From: a bacterium
GTDB lineage: Bacteria; SZUA-182; SZUA-191; JAJRXT01
Reading direction: 5' to 3'
Assembly: GCA_024277605.1 (NCBI GenBank)
Contig: JAJRUU010000193.1
Coordinates: 1-10,708, forward strand
DNA: 10,708 nt
Shown: in pieces, positions 1 to 6,447 of the stretch
Numbering within the stretch: position 1 is the stretch's first letter
How the letters are laid out: each line of letters starts with the position of its first letter
Program-made: the position numbers and the translations under genes
The notes under the pieces: model-generated
Database searches by the model: none
Seen by the model: the letters and a program-made list of their open reading frames with translations, nothing else
Told to the model about the DNA's origin: nothing

Positions 1-194
1 GCCTTTATATACGTATCAACCGCTGTCAGGTCGGCGTTGACAAGCACCTGTTCCTGATCGGCCGCAGCGTACTCTTTTAGTAATCTACGCCCGCCGACTA
101 AAACCTCGGCCTGCTCGATGATCTTTTTTGCGATGGGTAACAGGTACTCCGGTGAGCCGGGGCCTACTCCCACTATATAGACTTTGTCCGGCAT
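1..194 (-). CDS. cbiE: CbiE, cobalt-precorrin-7 C5-methyltransferase, N-terminal part (runs off left edge)
   Basis: The first 64 codons of a gene that continues past the left edge. The protein begins MPDKVYIVGVGPGSPEYLL and reaches a GGRRLL segment near residues 34-39. This is the N-terminal fold of the tetrapyrrole methylase family, where the GxGxGxP loop binds S-adenosylmethionine. The GxGPGSPEYLLP...A..VLVGGRRLL pattern and the place directly after cbiD point to CbiE, which methylates C5 of the corrin ring in the anaerobic cobalamin pathway. The ATG at 194 lies inside the end of cbiD, giving a 22-base overlap and likely translational coupling; a weak GGAG sits about 10 bases upstream. A CbiT domain could be fused or follow, but it would be outside the window. 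Another tetrapyrrole methylase is possible but less likely. Confidence 0.85.
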   Translation of the reverse strand, partial: MPDKVYIVGVGPGSPEYLLPIAKKIIEQAEVLVGGRRLLKEYAAADQEQVLVNADLTAVDTYIK

Positions 195-1312
195 TTCTCT
201 TTGCTCCACATGCAAGCCACGTTATCCTGGCCCAGCAGTTCTCCAGTTAAGGAATACAGTTGACAGCCGATTTGTACCTTCCCGGCTACATGTTTTGTAG
301 CCTGCTTTGTTACCGCTTGGGCGATAATATTAAATACTTCTGCTAATCCGGCTTGCTTTAGCAGTGGAATTGCAGCCTCGGCCAGCGATAATTTGTGCAG
401 CTGATTTATGAGCTCTTGATTTGCGCCAAGCTGTTTCGCATAGTATGCGATAGTTTCCAGGCGGGCATCGGCTATTCTAGAGCTGGTGTCAAATATACCG
501 GCGGCCACCTTCACCAGTTTACCGATATGCCCCAGCAGAATTACTTGCGTAACTCCCTTTTTCCTGCATTCATCGAGCATAAAGCCAACCTGATTGCCCA
601 TATGAACTACTTCTTGCGGGCCTAGAACATAATGGCGACGGGCAAAGCCTTCACCGAGGTTGCCTGGTACCAGTACCAGTACCAGATTTTTTTCACCTGC
701 GGCCAGCGCCATATTAAGCGCCAGTGCAAGCGATACCTTATAGGCATCTGCTGAACGCGGCTCAACAATGCCGGTGGTGCCCAGGATGGAAATACCGCCA
801 ACAATCCCCAAACGGGGGTTAAAGGTTTTCCGGGCCAGATGTTTGCCCTGGGGTGCGCTGATGGTCACCTCTATGCCTCTTGCGGCGGGCCAGATTTGCG
901 CCACGGCCTGAGTTATCATCTGAAGCGGTACGGGATTGATGGCCGGTTCACCAACGGCTACCTGCAGCCCGGGTTTGGTAACTATGCCGATACCCTCGCC
1001 GCCCTTTATCGTTATTCCGGCTGTTATAGTCTGCTGCACTTTAGCATAGATGGTTATGCCGTTGGTAATATCGGGATCATCCCCGCTATCCTTAACCACG
1101 CCGCAGCTTGCCATGCTTTCTCCAAACTGCTGATCCTTGACCTCAAGTGTAAGCGCTGTCCCACCGGGAGTGAGTATATCGACCTTATCTAACGGCTTAC
1201 CCTGAATGAGCATCAAAGCCGCTGCCTTGGCAGCAGCAGTAGCGCAGGTGCCGGTGGTATAACCGCGCCGTAAGCCGTCTGGTGAGTATTCTATAGTTTT
1301 AAGTTGGCCCAT
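173..1312 (-). CDS. cbiD: CbiD, cobalt-precorrin-5B C1-methyltransferase
   Basis: Encodes 379 residues, the usual length for CbiD. CbiD transfers a methyl group from S-adenosylmethionine to C1 of cobalt-precorrin-5B in the oxygen-independent cobalamin pathway, in the cytoplasm. The diagnostic N-terminal motif LRRGYTTGTCATAAAKAA is present at residues 14-31, followed by glycine-rich segments (KGGEGIGIVTKPGL, LGIVGGISILGTTGIVEP) typical of the family. The ATG at 1312 has a GGAGG ribosome site about 8 bases upstream. The gene follows cbiO after 38 bases and overlaps the start of cbiE by 22 bases, so it belongs to the same operon. The run LVLVLVPG in the middle is encoded by a short six-base tandem repeat (668-685). 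Identity is very secure. Confidence 0.97.
   Translation of the reverse strand: MGQLKTIEYSPDGLRRGYTTGTCATAAAKAAALMLIQGKPLDKVDILTPGGTALTLEVKDQQFGESMASCGVVKDSGDDPDITNGITIYAKVQQTITAGITIKGGEGIGIVTKPGLQVAVGEPAINPVPLQMITQAVAQIWPAARGIEVTISAPQGKHLARKTFNPRLGIVGGISILGTTGIVEPRSADAYKVSLALALNMALAAGEKNLVLVLVPGNLGEGFARRHYVLGPQEVVHMGNQVGFMLDECRKKGVTQVILLGHIGKLVKVAAGIFDTSSRIADARLETIAYYAKQLGANQELINQLHKLSLAEAAIPLLKQAGLAEVFNIIAQAVTKQATKHVAGKVQIGCQLYSLTGELLGQDNVACMWSKEKCRTKSI
668..685. repeat. Six-base tandem repeat inside cbiD (three copies of TACCAG)
   Basis: Three perfect head-to-tail copies of taccag on the plus strand, preceded by gg. On the coding strand they encode an alternating Leu-Val run. Six-base units keep the reading frame, so gain or loss of a copy would only lengthen or shorten a hydrophobic strand. 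Confidence 0.8.
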
Positions 1313-1329
1313 TTGGTAAGCCTCCGCTA

Positions 1330-1358
1330 CCGTCTATAGGGTCATAGACCCTAGACGG
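1330..1358 (-). other. Intergenic hairpin at the cbiO-cbiD junction
   Basis: Arms CCGTCTA plus GGGTC (1330-1336, 1339-1343) pair with GACCC plus TAGACGG (1347-1358), with a two-base bulge and a three-base loop. It covers the cbiO stop codon and most of the 38-base gap before the cbiD ribosome site. There is no T-run after it on the minus strand, so it does not look like a terminator. An RNA-stability or translational-spacing role is a guess. Confidence 0.55.
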
Positions 1359-2256
1359 CAGGGGGCGACGTTAGCAGTAACGGCTTTGCCGTGATTAGTC
1401 CAGCCGGTGGCTGGCCACCGGCTGGTTTTTTGTCAGCAGCCAGTTCCATTATCCTCTGCCGTGCCTGGCCGATTGTTAAGGGAAGTTTGTCTATCGGACA
1501 TCCATCGTGTTTGTTCAAAATTTCAAGTAAGTGGGTAACTCTGGGCAGCCGCAATCCGGCTTCCCGCATTAGCTCCGGATTCGATAGAATCTCAGTCATA
1601 GTCCCTTCTGCAACCAGTTGTCCCTGGCGCAACAAACACACCCGATCAGCGAATAAGGGCACCATATCCACCTGATGAGTCGCCACCAGAAGGCTTATTC
1701 CCCGGTCGTTATTTATTGACCGCAATAGTCGCATAGCGGATGATTCGGCTAGCGGATCCAGTCCGCCGGTAGGCTCGTCCAGCAGCAACAGCTCAGGCTG
1801 CATAGCCAACCCCCCCGCCAGGCATAAGCGTTTCTTTTGCCCAAAGCTTAAGGCGGCCACCGCTTTATCCTCATAACCGGCTAACCCGACCTGCTTTAAA
1901 GCAAGTGTCACCCTGCGCTTTACTTCGGCGGCATTCAGTCCCAGATTATGGGGGCCGAAGGCTACCTCCTGGCCTATCTCGGTACAGAACAATTGGTCAT
2001 GGGGGTCTTGGAAGACAAGCCCCAGCGTGGCATATAAATCCTTCTGTTTATAGCGGCTTACATCCTCGCCGTTTAAGTGGATACTCCCCTGGTTTGGTTT
2101 TAGCAGGCCCGCAATCTGTTTCAGCAGGGTGGTTTTACCGGATCCATTGGCGCCTAAAAGGGCCAACACCCCTCCCTTTTGCAGACTCAGATCTATTCCG
2201 CATAAGGCGGTAGCCCCGTGGGGGTAGGTATAGGAAAGATTTTTTATGTTCAGCAT
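1351..2256 (-). CDS. cbiO: CbiO, ATPase of the cobalt ECF transporter
   Basis: ATP-binding subunit that powers Co2+ uptake together with CbiM, CbiN and CbiQ at the inner membrane. All ABC motifs are visible in order: Walker A GANGSGKT at residues 35-42, Q-loop VFQDP with Gln83, signature LSFGQKKR at 136-143, Walker B ELLLLDEP at 155-162, and the switch histidine of VATHQ at 204. The LSFGQ form of the signature, in place of LSGGQ, is common in the CbiO/EcfA group. The start at 2256 is 13 bases after cbiQ. At 301 residues it is slightly long: the last 25 or so residues (from about KKPAGGQPPAG on) are low in complexity and are encoded across a strong palindrome (1400-1425), so the tail may have been extended by a repeat insertion. 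The rest is complete. Confidence 0.95.
   Translation of the reverse strand: MLNIKNLSYTYPHGATALCGIDLSLQKGGVLALLGANGSGKTTLLKQIAGLLKPNQGSIHLNGEDVSRYKQKDLYATLGLVFQDPHDQLFCTEIGQEVAFGPHNLGLNAAEVKRRVTLALKQVGLAGYEDKAVAALSFGQKKRLCLAGGLAMQPELLLLDEPTGGLDPLAESSAMRLLRSINNDRGISLLVATHQVDMVPLFADRVCLLRQGQLVAEGTMTEILSNPELMREAGLRLPRVTHLLEILNKHDGCPIDKLPLTIGQARQRIMELAADKKPAGGQPPAGLITAKPLLLTSPPAV
1400..1431 (+). repeat. Perfect palindrome plus T6 inside the 3' end of cbiO
   Basis: The 12-base arms CCAGCCGGTGGC (1400-1411) and GCCACCGGCTGG (1414-1425) enclose two bases and are followed on the plus strand by six T residues (1426-1431). The shape is that of an intrinsic terminator for plus-strand transcription, yet no plus-strand gene ends here. 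On the minus strand it encodes the Pro-Ala-Gly-Gly-Gln-Pro-Pro tail of CbiO. It could be a small mobile palindrome or a block against antisense transcription. Confidence 0.6.
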
Positions 2257-2269
2257 AATTTTTCTCGGC

Positions 2270-3055
2270 CTAGAATGTAAATACCATAATCAAATTCACA
2301 GCATAAAGCCCGGCGGCCCAGAGACTTAATGCTGCGGCATCTGCGGCCGATTTTTTTCGGGAACCGGCGGCAGCGGGCCAGCTTATCTGCCCGCTATATC
2401 CTCGCACCAACATGGCTTCATAGGTGCGCTGGGATTGATCATACGCCTGAATAAATATGCTGCCGATAAGGCTGGATATGGAGCGCAGGCTGCGCCCAAA
2501 ACCCGCATAACCCAATCTAACCTTCTGCGCCTCAGAGATACTGAGCGCTGTTTCATGAAATAGAAATATGTAGCTATAGGTCAGCGTAGTAAGTTCAATC
2601 AATAAATGCGGCAGCTTAAGCCATCGAGCGGCGCTTAGTAGCTGCGGTATGGGTGTGGTGAAGGTTAGAAACAGAATTAAACTCGCCCCCCCCATCATGC
2701 GCAAGGCTATCACTCCCCCCTGGTTAAAGCCTTCATGATATGCGGTGATTTTATGACCAAACCAGGAAGCAGTAAATAACGGGGTAGCACCATGTGTCAG
2801 CGCTTTGAGCAATAATACCAACAGCGCAAGTGAAAGAGGGAAAGACAAACGTTTTATAATTATTTTAAAAGATACCCCGCTTGAAACTAAGACCAGCCAG
2901 CACCAGGCAGTAACCAGCCACGGGAAGTAACCGCCCCGGTTAAGTAAAACCAGAAACAGCATCGCCAGGCAAAAAAACAACTTGCACCTGGCATCTAACT
3001 GTACCCAGTAACTATTTCTCAGCTTATTCGAGGGTAAAGGGTGTAAGGCGTTCAT
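2270..3055 (-). CDS. cbiQ: CbiQ, transmembrane T component of the cobalt ECF transporter
   Basis: A 261-residue integral membrane protein with several hydrophobic stretches (about residues 26-60, 70-90, 115-135 and a last one at 240-258). The cytoplasmic segment around AQKVRLGYAGFGRSL and the motif RTYEAMLVRGYSG match the coupling-helix region by which EcfT/CbiQ proteins dock onto the ATPase. It passes the energy of ATP hydrolysis in CbiO to the substrate-binding CbiM/CbiN pair in the inner membrane. The ATG at 3055 follows the cbiN-like stop codon with no gap, and cbiO begins 13 bases after its own stop, so translation is probably coupled. The ribosome site is weak (AAGAAG), in keeping with coupling. 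Confidence 0.92.
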   Translation of the reverse strand: MNALHPLPSNKLRNSYWVQLDARCKLFFCLAMLFLVLLNRGGYFPWLVTAWCWLVLVSSGVSFKIIIKRLSFPLSLALLVLLLKALTHGATPLFTASWFGHKITAYHEGFNQGGVIALRMMGGASLILFLTFTTPIPQLLSAARWLKLPHLLIELTTLTYSYIFLFHETALSISEAQKVRLGYAGFGRSLRSISSLIGSIFIQAYDQSQRTYEAMLVRGYSGQISWPAAAGSRKKSAADAAALSLWAAGLYAVNLIMVFTF

Positions 3056-3352
3056 TTACTTCTTGCTCAAACAGGATACAGCCGATGCTTTAGAACCGAA
3101 CAAATCCCGCCAGTAATACCCCATGGTAAATCCCCCGATTACACCGGCCATGGCAAATACAAATAACAGTAAATCCCCCTGGTCGGTATTGATATACGGC
3201 TCCCGTGCCGGTCTGCCGGCTGCTTCGGCATATTTCTCCACCACCAGAACATCCACTCCATCCCAGGATTTTTCAGCAGCCGGGGATAAAACAGGAGCCA
3301 TGAGGAAAAAACAACTTGCAGCGATTAAGCAAAGCATTATAAAACGTTTCAT
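3056..3352 (-). CDS. cbiN: CbiN-like small membrane subunit of the cobalt transporter
   Basis: A 98-residue protein with an N-terminal hydrophobic signal or anchor (residues 5-25), a short exported segment (KSWDGVDVLVVEKYAEAAGRPAREPYINTDQGD) and a second membrane helix (about 63-82) that ends in GYYWRDLFG. Two helices joined by an outer loop is the CbiN layout, and the gene sits between cbiM and cbiQ where CbiN belongs. CbiN helps load Co2+ into CbiM. The loop does not show the proline-rich PPSGEIESLLF-type segment I associate with enterobacterial CbiN; instead it has INTDQGDLLLF, so the assignment rests mainly on position, size and topology. The start overlaps the cbiM stop by four bases (ATGA). 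Confidence 0.75.
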   Translation of the reverse strand: MKRFIMLCLIAASCFFLMAPVLSPAAEKSWDGVDVLVVEKYAEAAGRPAREPYINTDQGDLLLFVFAMAGVIGGFTMGYYWRDLFGSKASAVSCLSKK

Positions 3353-4104
3353 GCGCTAACCCCCGCTGTTTTATGGCAGGTCAAACTTAAATCAAGTATT
3401 TCCGGCCGCCGGTTTTTTACGAAAACCACTACTCCCATAGTGATGAAACCCTCTAAAATCCCCAGCGGTATCTGGGTAGGTGCGAAGGCCATACAAATGG
3501 CGCTAAACAACTTACCGGCCCCCCCGGGATCAGCTAATCCTAAAGCCAATTCAGCCGCAGTGGTGGCGTATGTGGCCCAATCGGCCATACAACCGGCAAT
3601 AAATGCAGCCACAGCCATAGGCACTTTAAGGCGTTTAAGGCCAATATACGTAAACCAACCCGCCAATGAACCGGCAACTCCCATAGATAAAATATTACCA
3701 CCCAGGGTGCTCAAGCCTCCATGCGCCAGGAACAAAGCCTGAATCAGCAGGGCTACTGCCGCTACCACAATACTGGCCAGCGGGCCGATAAGTATCGCCG
3801 CCAGACCCGTACCGCATGGATGAGAACAGCTGCCGACTATCGGTACTGGAATAGGCAGGCAGGAGATTACGAATACCGCCGCCCCCATCAGCCCCAGCAG
3901 CGGCTTATACTGAGGGAAACGAAGTAACCTTTGTTTGATAATAATCAGCCCCCAGCCTACGAATAAAGCCGCCACCAAATACCAGGTGAGCGCCCAGCCC
4001 AATGGCAGGATGCCTTCAGAGATGTGCATCGCAAAGGCCGGTTCGGGCAGAGCTATCAGCATTCCTGATAGTGCGGCAAGTATATAGAGAAGCTTACTTT
4101 TCAT
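3349..4104 (-). CDS. cbiM: CbiM, Co2+-binding membrane subunit of the ECF transporter
   Basis: A 251-residue protein, the substrate-binding (S) component for cobalt. It begins with a cleavable signal peptide (residues 1-25, ending in AFA), after which comes MHISEGILP. In the CbiM/NikM family the Met-His pair at the mature N terminus takes part in metal binding, so cleavage exactly before Met26 fits. A second conserved metal-site region, GSCSHPCGTG, carries His95 (His70 after processing). Five or six further hydrophobic segments follow. The ATG at 4104 has an AAAGGAG ribosome site. A 61-base gap, the largest within the cbi cluster, separates it from cbiC. It overlaps the cbiN-like gene by four bases. 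A nickel-transporting NikM is the alternative, but the cobalamin context favours cobalt. Confidence 0.95.
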   Translation of the reverse strand: MKSKLLYILAALSGMLIALPEPAFAMHISEGILPLGWALTWYLVAALFVGWGLIIIKQRLLRFPQYKPLLGLMGAAVFVISCLPIPVPIVGSCSHPCGTGLAAILIGPLASIVVAAVALLIQALFLAHGGLSTLGGNILSMGVAGSLAGWFTYIGLKRLKVPMAVAAFIAGCMADWATYATTAAELALGLADPGGAGKLFSAICMAFAPTQIPLGILEGFITMGVVVFVKNRRPEILDLSLTCHKTAGVSA

Positions 4105-4110
4105 TTACAT
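4105..4110 (-). other. Start-stop codon pair ATG-TAA abutting the cbiM start
   Basis: On the minus strand the cbiM start is preceded directly by ATG TAA, giving ATGTAAATG. The GGAG core is only three bases from the first ATG but nine from the cbiM ATG, so the cbiM start is the better placed. The pair might act as a minimal ORF that holds ribosomes, or be chance. Confidence 0.35.
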
Positions 4111-4121
4111 TTTCTCCTTTA

Positions 4122-4138
4122 ACCCGAAAAATTCGGGT
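4122..4138 (-). other. Hairpin just upstream of the cbiM ribosome site
   Basis: A perfect seven-base stem (ACCCGAA and TTCGGGT) with a three-base loop, ending one base before the AAAGGAG ribosome site of cbiM on the minus strand. No T-run follows it. Its place in the largest gap of the cbi cluster suggests a processing or 5'-stabilising role for the transporter part of the message; this is inference. Confidence 0.5.
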
Positions 4139-4165
4139 ATTGTTATGGGCGAATCTAGTCTGAGT

Positions 4166-4804
4166 TTATGAATAGATCAGGTTAAGCGCTAGCTTCAATA
4201 AAGCGTTTACAATTGCAGCGGCCACCGAACTGCCGCCTTTACGGCCAATGTTAGTGATATATGGTATATGGAAATCCATCAATTTGGCCTTTGATTCAAC
4301 GGCTCCCACAAAGCCTACCGGTACCCCCACAATCAAGCCCGGGATGATTTTTTCTTCTTCCATAAGGCGGCATAGTTCCAGCAAGGCGGTAGGCGCATTA
4401 CCCACCGCTACTAAGGCTCCGTCAAGCTCATGCCCCAGAAGTCTCATGGCCGCCGCGGCCCTGGTTATACCCCATTGCCCTGCTTTTGCCCTCACTCGCT
4501 TTGTGCTTATGCTACACCTGACTTTACCCCCACAGCGCTCCAGCATGTTTTTATTTATACCGGCCTTTAACATGTTCACATCGGTTATGATGTTGTTACC
4601 CCCCCGAAGAAGCTTCAAGCCGCTGTGAATCGAATCAGGGTGAAAGATTATATTGCTGGCATAATCGGTATCAGCGGTGGCATGGATTACTCGTTTTACA
4701 ATATCCGCTTGAGGCTGGGGGAGCTTCATATCTCCCACTAAGCGGTCAATTATTTGAAAACTCTGTGCTTCGATCTGTTGGGGCTTAAAAATGATTACAC
4801 CCAT
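4166..4804 (-). CDS. cbiC: CbiC, cobalt-precorrin-8 methylmutase
   Basis: A 212-residue protein of the CobH/CbiC family, which moves the methyl group from C11 to C12 to give cobyrinate. The family segment RVIHATADTDYASNIIF (residues 38-54) holds the catalytic histidine, His41. Further conserved segments are GGNNIITDVNMLKAGI (about 70-85) and the C-terminal VGVPVGFVGAVESK and GRKGGSSVAAAIVNAL. Length is that of the family. The ATG at 4804 comes one base after the cbiX stop, with an AGAGGTGG ribosome site inside cbiX, so the two are translationally coupled. Anaerobic genes around it favour the cobalt-precorrin substrate (CbiC) over the aerobic CobH. Secure. Confidence 0.95.
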   Translation of the reverse strand: MGVIIFKPQQIEAQSFQIIDRLVGDMKLPQPQADIVKRVIHATADTDYASNIIFHPDSIHSGLKLLRGGNNIITDVNMLKAGINKNMLERCGGKVRCSISTKRVRAKAGQWGITRAAAAMRLLGHELDGALVAVGNAPTALLELCRLMEEEKIIPGLIVGVPVGFVGAVESKAKLMDFHIPYITNIGRKGGSSVAAAIVNALLKLALNLIYS

Positions 4805-4805
4805 A

Positions 4806-5171
4806 TCAAGCCACCTCTTTGATGCGATCTAAGACAATATCCGCCATTTGCGGATGATGCCCTAATGCAGCGGTATAGGCAAACTGTATGCCTTTGTGTC
4901 GTTTGGCTTCATGCTCCACTTGTTCGGGGATATCGCGCTGCATATGGTTTCCCTCCAGGAGAAAGAAGGTTGCAATTACTATTTTTTCCACTCCGGCATG
5001 TGCCAGCTTATTGATACTCTCCGACAGGATGGGACACTCAAACTGAAGAAAGGCCGGTTCAACAAATGCCCATTTACCCTGCTCATTTATCTGCTTGACC
5101 AGATCAAGCATCGCCTGACTGGCACCGGCCAGCTTACTGCCGTGACCCAATAAAATTACTCCGGTTTTCAT
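4806..5171 (-). CDS. cbiX: CbiX (short form), sirohydrochlorin cobaltochelatase
   Basis: A 121-residue protein if translation starts at the ATG at 5171. A TTG two codons earlier (5177) is possible, but neither has a strong ribosome site. This is the size of the single-domain CbiX-S chelatases, which act as dimers and insert Co2+ into sirohydrochlorin. The two expected metal-site histidines are present: His10 in LLGHGSK and His76 in EGNHMQRDIP. No histidine-rich tail is seen. Being the first cbi gene after the receptor, it starts the block of cobalt-handling genes, with CbiM-CbiO supplying its metal. A related SirB ferrochelatase or CbiK is possible from fold alone, but size and context favour CbiX. 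Confidence 0.93.
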   Translation of the reverse strand: MKTGVILLGHGSKLAGASQAMLDLVKQINEQGKWAFVEPAFLQFECPILSESINKLAHAGVEKIVIATFFLLEGNHMQRDIPEQVEHEAKRHKGIQFAYTAALGHHPQMADIVLDRIKEVA

Positions 5172-5325
5172 TTGCAAACCCCACGCATTGCATAATTCAT
5201 AAATTTAGACCGTATTTGCCATATCCCTTACCAGAAAGGGAATAAAGCCAACGTCCTTAAGAAACAGGCTATGCCTGCAGGCTGTACCTGCGAATTATTC
5301 GGGTACAGACGCATAATATTATACC
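5172..5325 (-). other. btuB-cbiX gap with two hairpins
   Basis: About 150 bases without a gene. Two stems lie after the receptor stop codon: a bulged one at 5282-5308 (CTGTACC with GGTACAG, inner CGAA with TTCG), and a five-base stem at 5265-5277 (CAGGC, loop ATA, GCCTG) followed on the minus strand by TTTCTT. The latter resembles a weak intrinsic terminator, which could lower transcription from btuB into the cbi genes. I see no convincing promoter and no second cobalamin riboswitch here. Confidence 0.4.
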
Positions 5326-6441
5326 CTAAAAGGTTACTTTAAGCCCACCATAAAATGAGGTGCCAGGAGAGCTGTAGTTCAATACCTCCTCGTATTCCTC
5401 ATCCAGCAGGTTTTCCACCCGGCCAAATAACTGGGCATAGTCGCACACATCATAGTAAGCCGCCACATCGACCCTGGTGTAGCTGTCAACCTTTTCGGTG
5501 TTGTCGGCATCATTCCAGCGTCGGCCCACATAGTTTAGATTAAGGTTGAGGTTTACCGCCTCCCATGGCTGATAATTGAGGTTCAGGTTAAACTTATGCC
5601 TGGGTCGGCGGGGCAATTCATGACCACTCTGCTTGTCCTCGGTGTCGGTATAAGTATAATTGGCGCTCAGCTTAAGCTCATCTATGGGACTAATGCCCGC
5701 CTCTATTTCCCAACCTTGTGTTTTAGCCTCAGCCACATTCTGCGGCTCCCAGGCCCAGGGGGCATACTCCACCCATTCAATCAGGTTGTCGAAGGAGTTG
5801 TAGAAGTAAGTGGCCCCCAAAAATATTTTATCTTCCCAAAGCCGCTGTTCAATCCCTACGTCAAGCCCCTCGCTTTCCTCAGGTTTCAACTCCGGGTTGC
5901 CGCGGCTCCCCCAGGGGTCTTGGTAGAATAGATCGTTTAAGGTGGGAGCCTTGAAAGCGGTACCCCAGTTGGCCTTAAACTTGGTATGGCTGGATTTCAG
6001 CAGATAGGCCAGGCCCAGCCGGTAGGTGTCCTGGCTGCCGAAGCTGCTATGGTCATCAATCCTGGTGCCAGCGATAATGAACAGGCTCTCGTCCAGCAGG
6101 TTTAACTGATTTTGGATGTACACCGCCCGGTTGATAATGGATTCATCAAACACCCCCTGGTTTTCCCCTTCCTGCTCCTCATATTCGGCCCCCAGGGTCA
6201 GAGTATCTGCCTCATCCAGCAAGTAAAGATTATGCTGCCACTCGGCTTCCCGGATGGCGGTGTCAATCTGAAAATTATTCCAGGAAGTATCCGGGTCGGT
6301 ATATTCCAAATTGTTATCCGATAAATGCAACCTCAGTATATGCTCCCACCAGCCGGTAATGTAATGGTCAAGATTGGTAGCCAGGATTAGTGTCCGTGAA
6401 TCCTGCTCATAGTTGGGATCGTCCGCTCCAAATGCATCCAA
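5326..6441 (-). CDS. btuB: BtuB-like receptor, C-terminal barrel part
   Basis: The remaining barrel of the receptor, 371 residues if counted from the TTG at 6441, in the same frame as the N-terminal part. It shows alternating barrel strands and loops, including the family region FKANWGTAFKAPTLNDLFY...GNPELKPEESEGLDVGIEQ, and ends in VENLLDEEYEEVLNYSSPGTSFYGGLKVTF, with the terminal phenylalanine used for outer-membrane assembly. There is no ribosome site before the TTG and no signal peptide, so it is unlikely to be made or exported by itself. Its intact state argues that the interruption is recent or artificial. Confidence 0.8.
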   Translation of the reverse strand: MDAFGADDPNYEQDSRTLILATNLDHYITGWWEHILRLHLSDNNLEYTDPDTSWNNFQIDTAIREAEWQHNLYLLDEADTLTLGAEYEEQEGENQGVFDESIINRAVYIQNQLNLLDESLFIIAGTRIDDHSSFGSQDTYRLGLAYLLKSSHTKFKANWGTAFKAPTLNDLFYQDPWGSRGNPELKPEESEGLDVGIEQRLWEDKIFLGATYFYNSFDNLIEWVEYAPWAWEPQNVAEAKTQGWEIEAGISPIDELKLSANYTYTDTEDKQSGHELPRRPRHKFNLNLNYQPWEAVNLNLNLNYVGRRWNDADNTEKVDSYTRVDVAAYYDVCDYAQLFGRVENLLDEEYEEVLNYSSPGTSFYGGLKVTF

Positions 6442-6447
6442 CTCGGA

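Noticed and set aside
839..1192. Plus-strand ORF of 117 residues
   Set aside because: It lies fully antisense to cbiD, which has clear family motifs; no ribosome site or recognisable domain.
1426..1431. Functional terminator of a plus-strand gene
   Set aside because: No plus-strand gene is supported upstream; the structure is recorded as a repeat instead.
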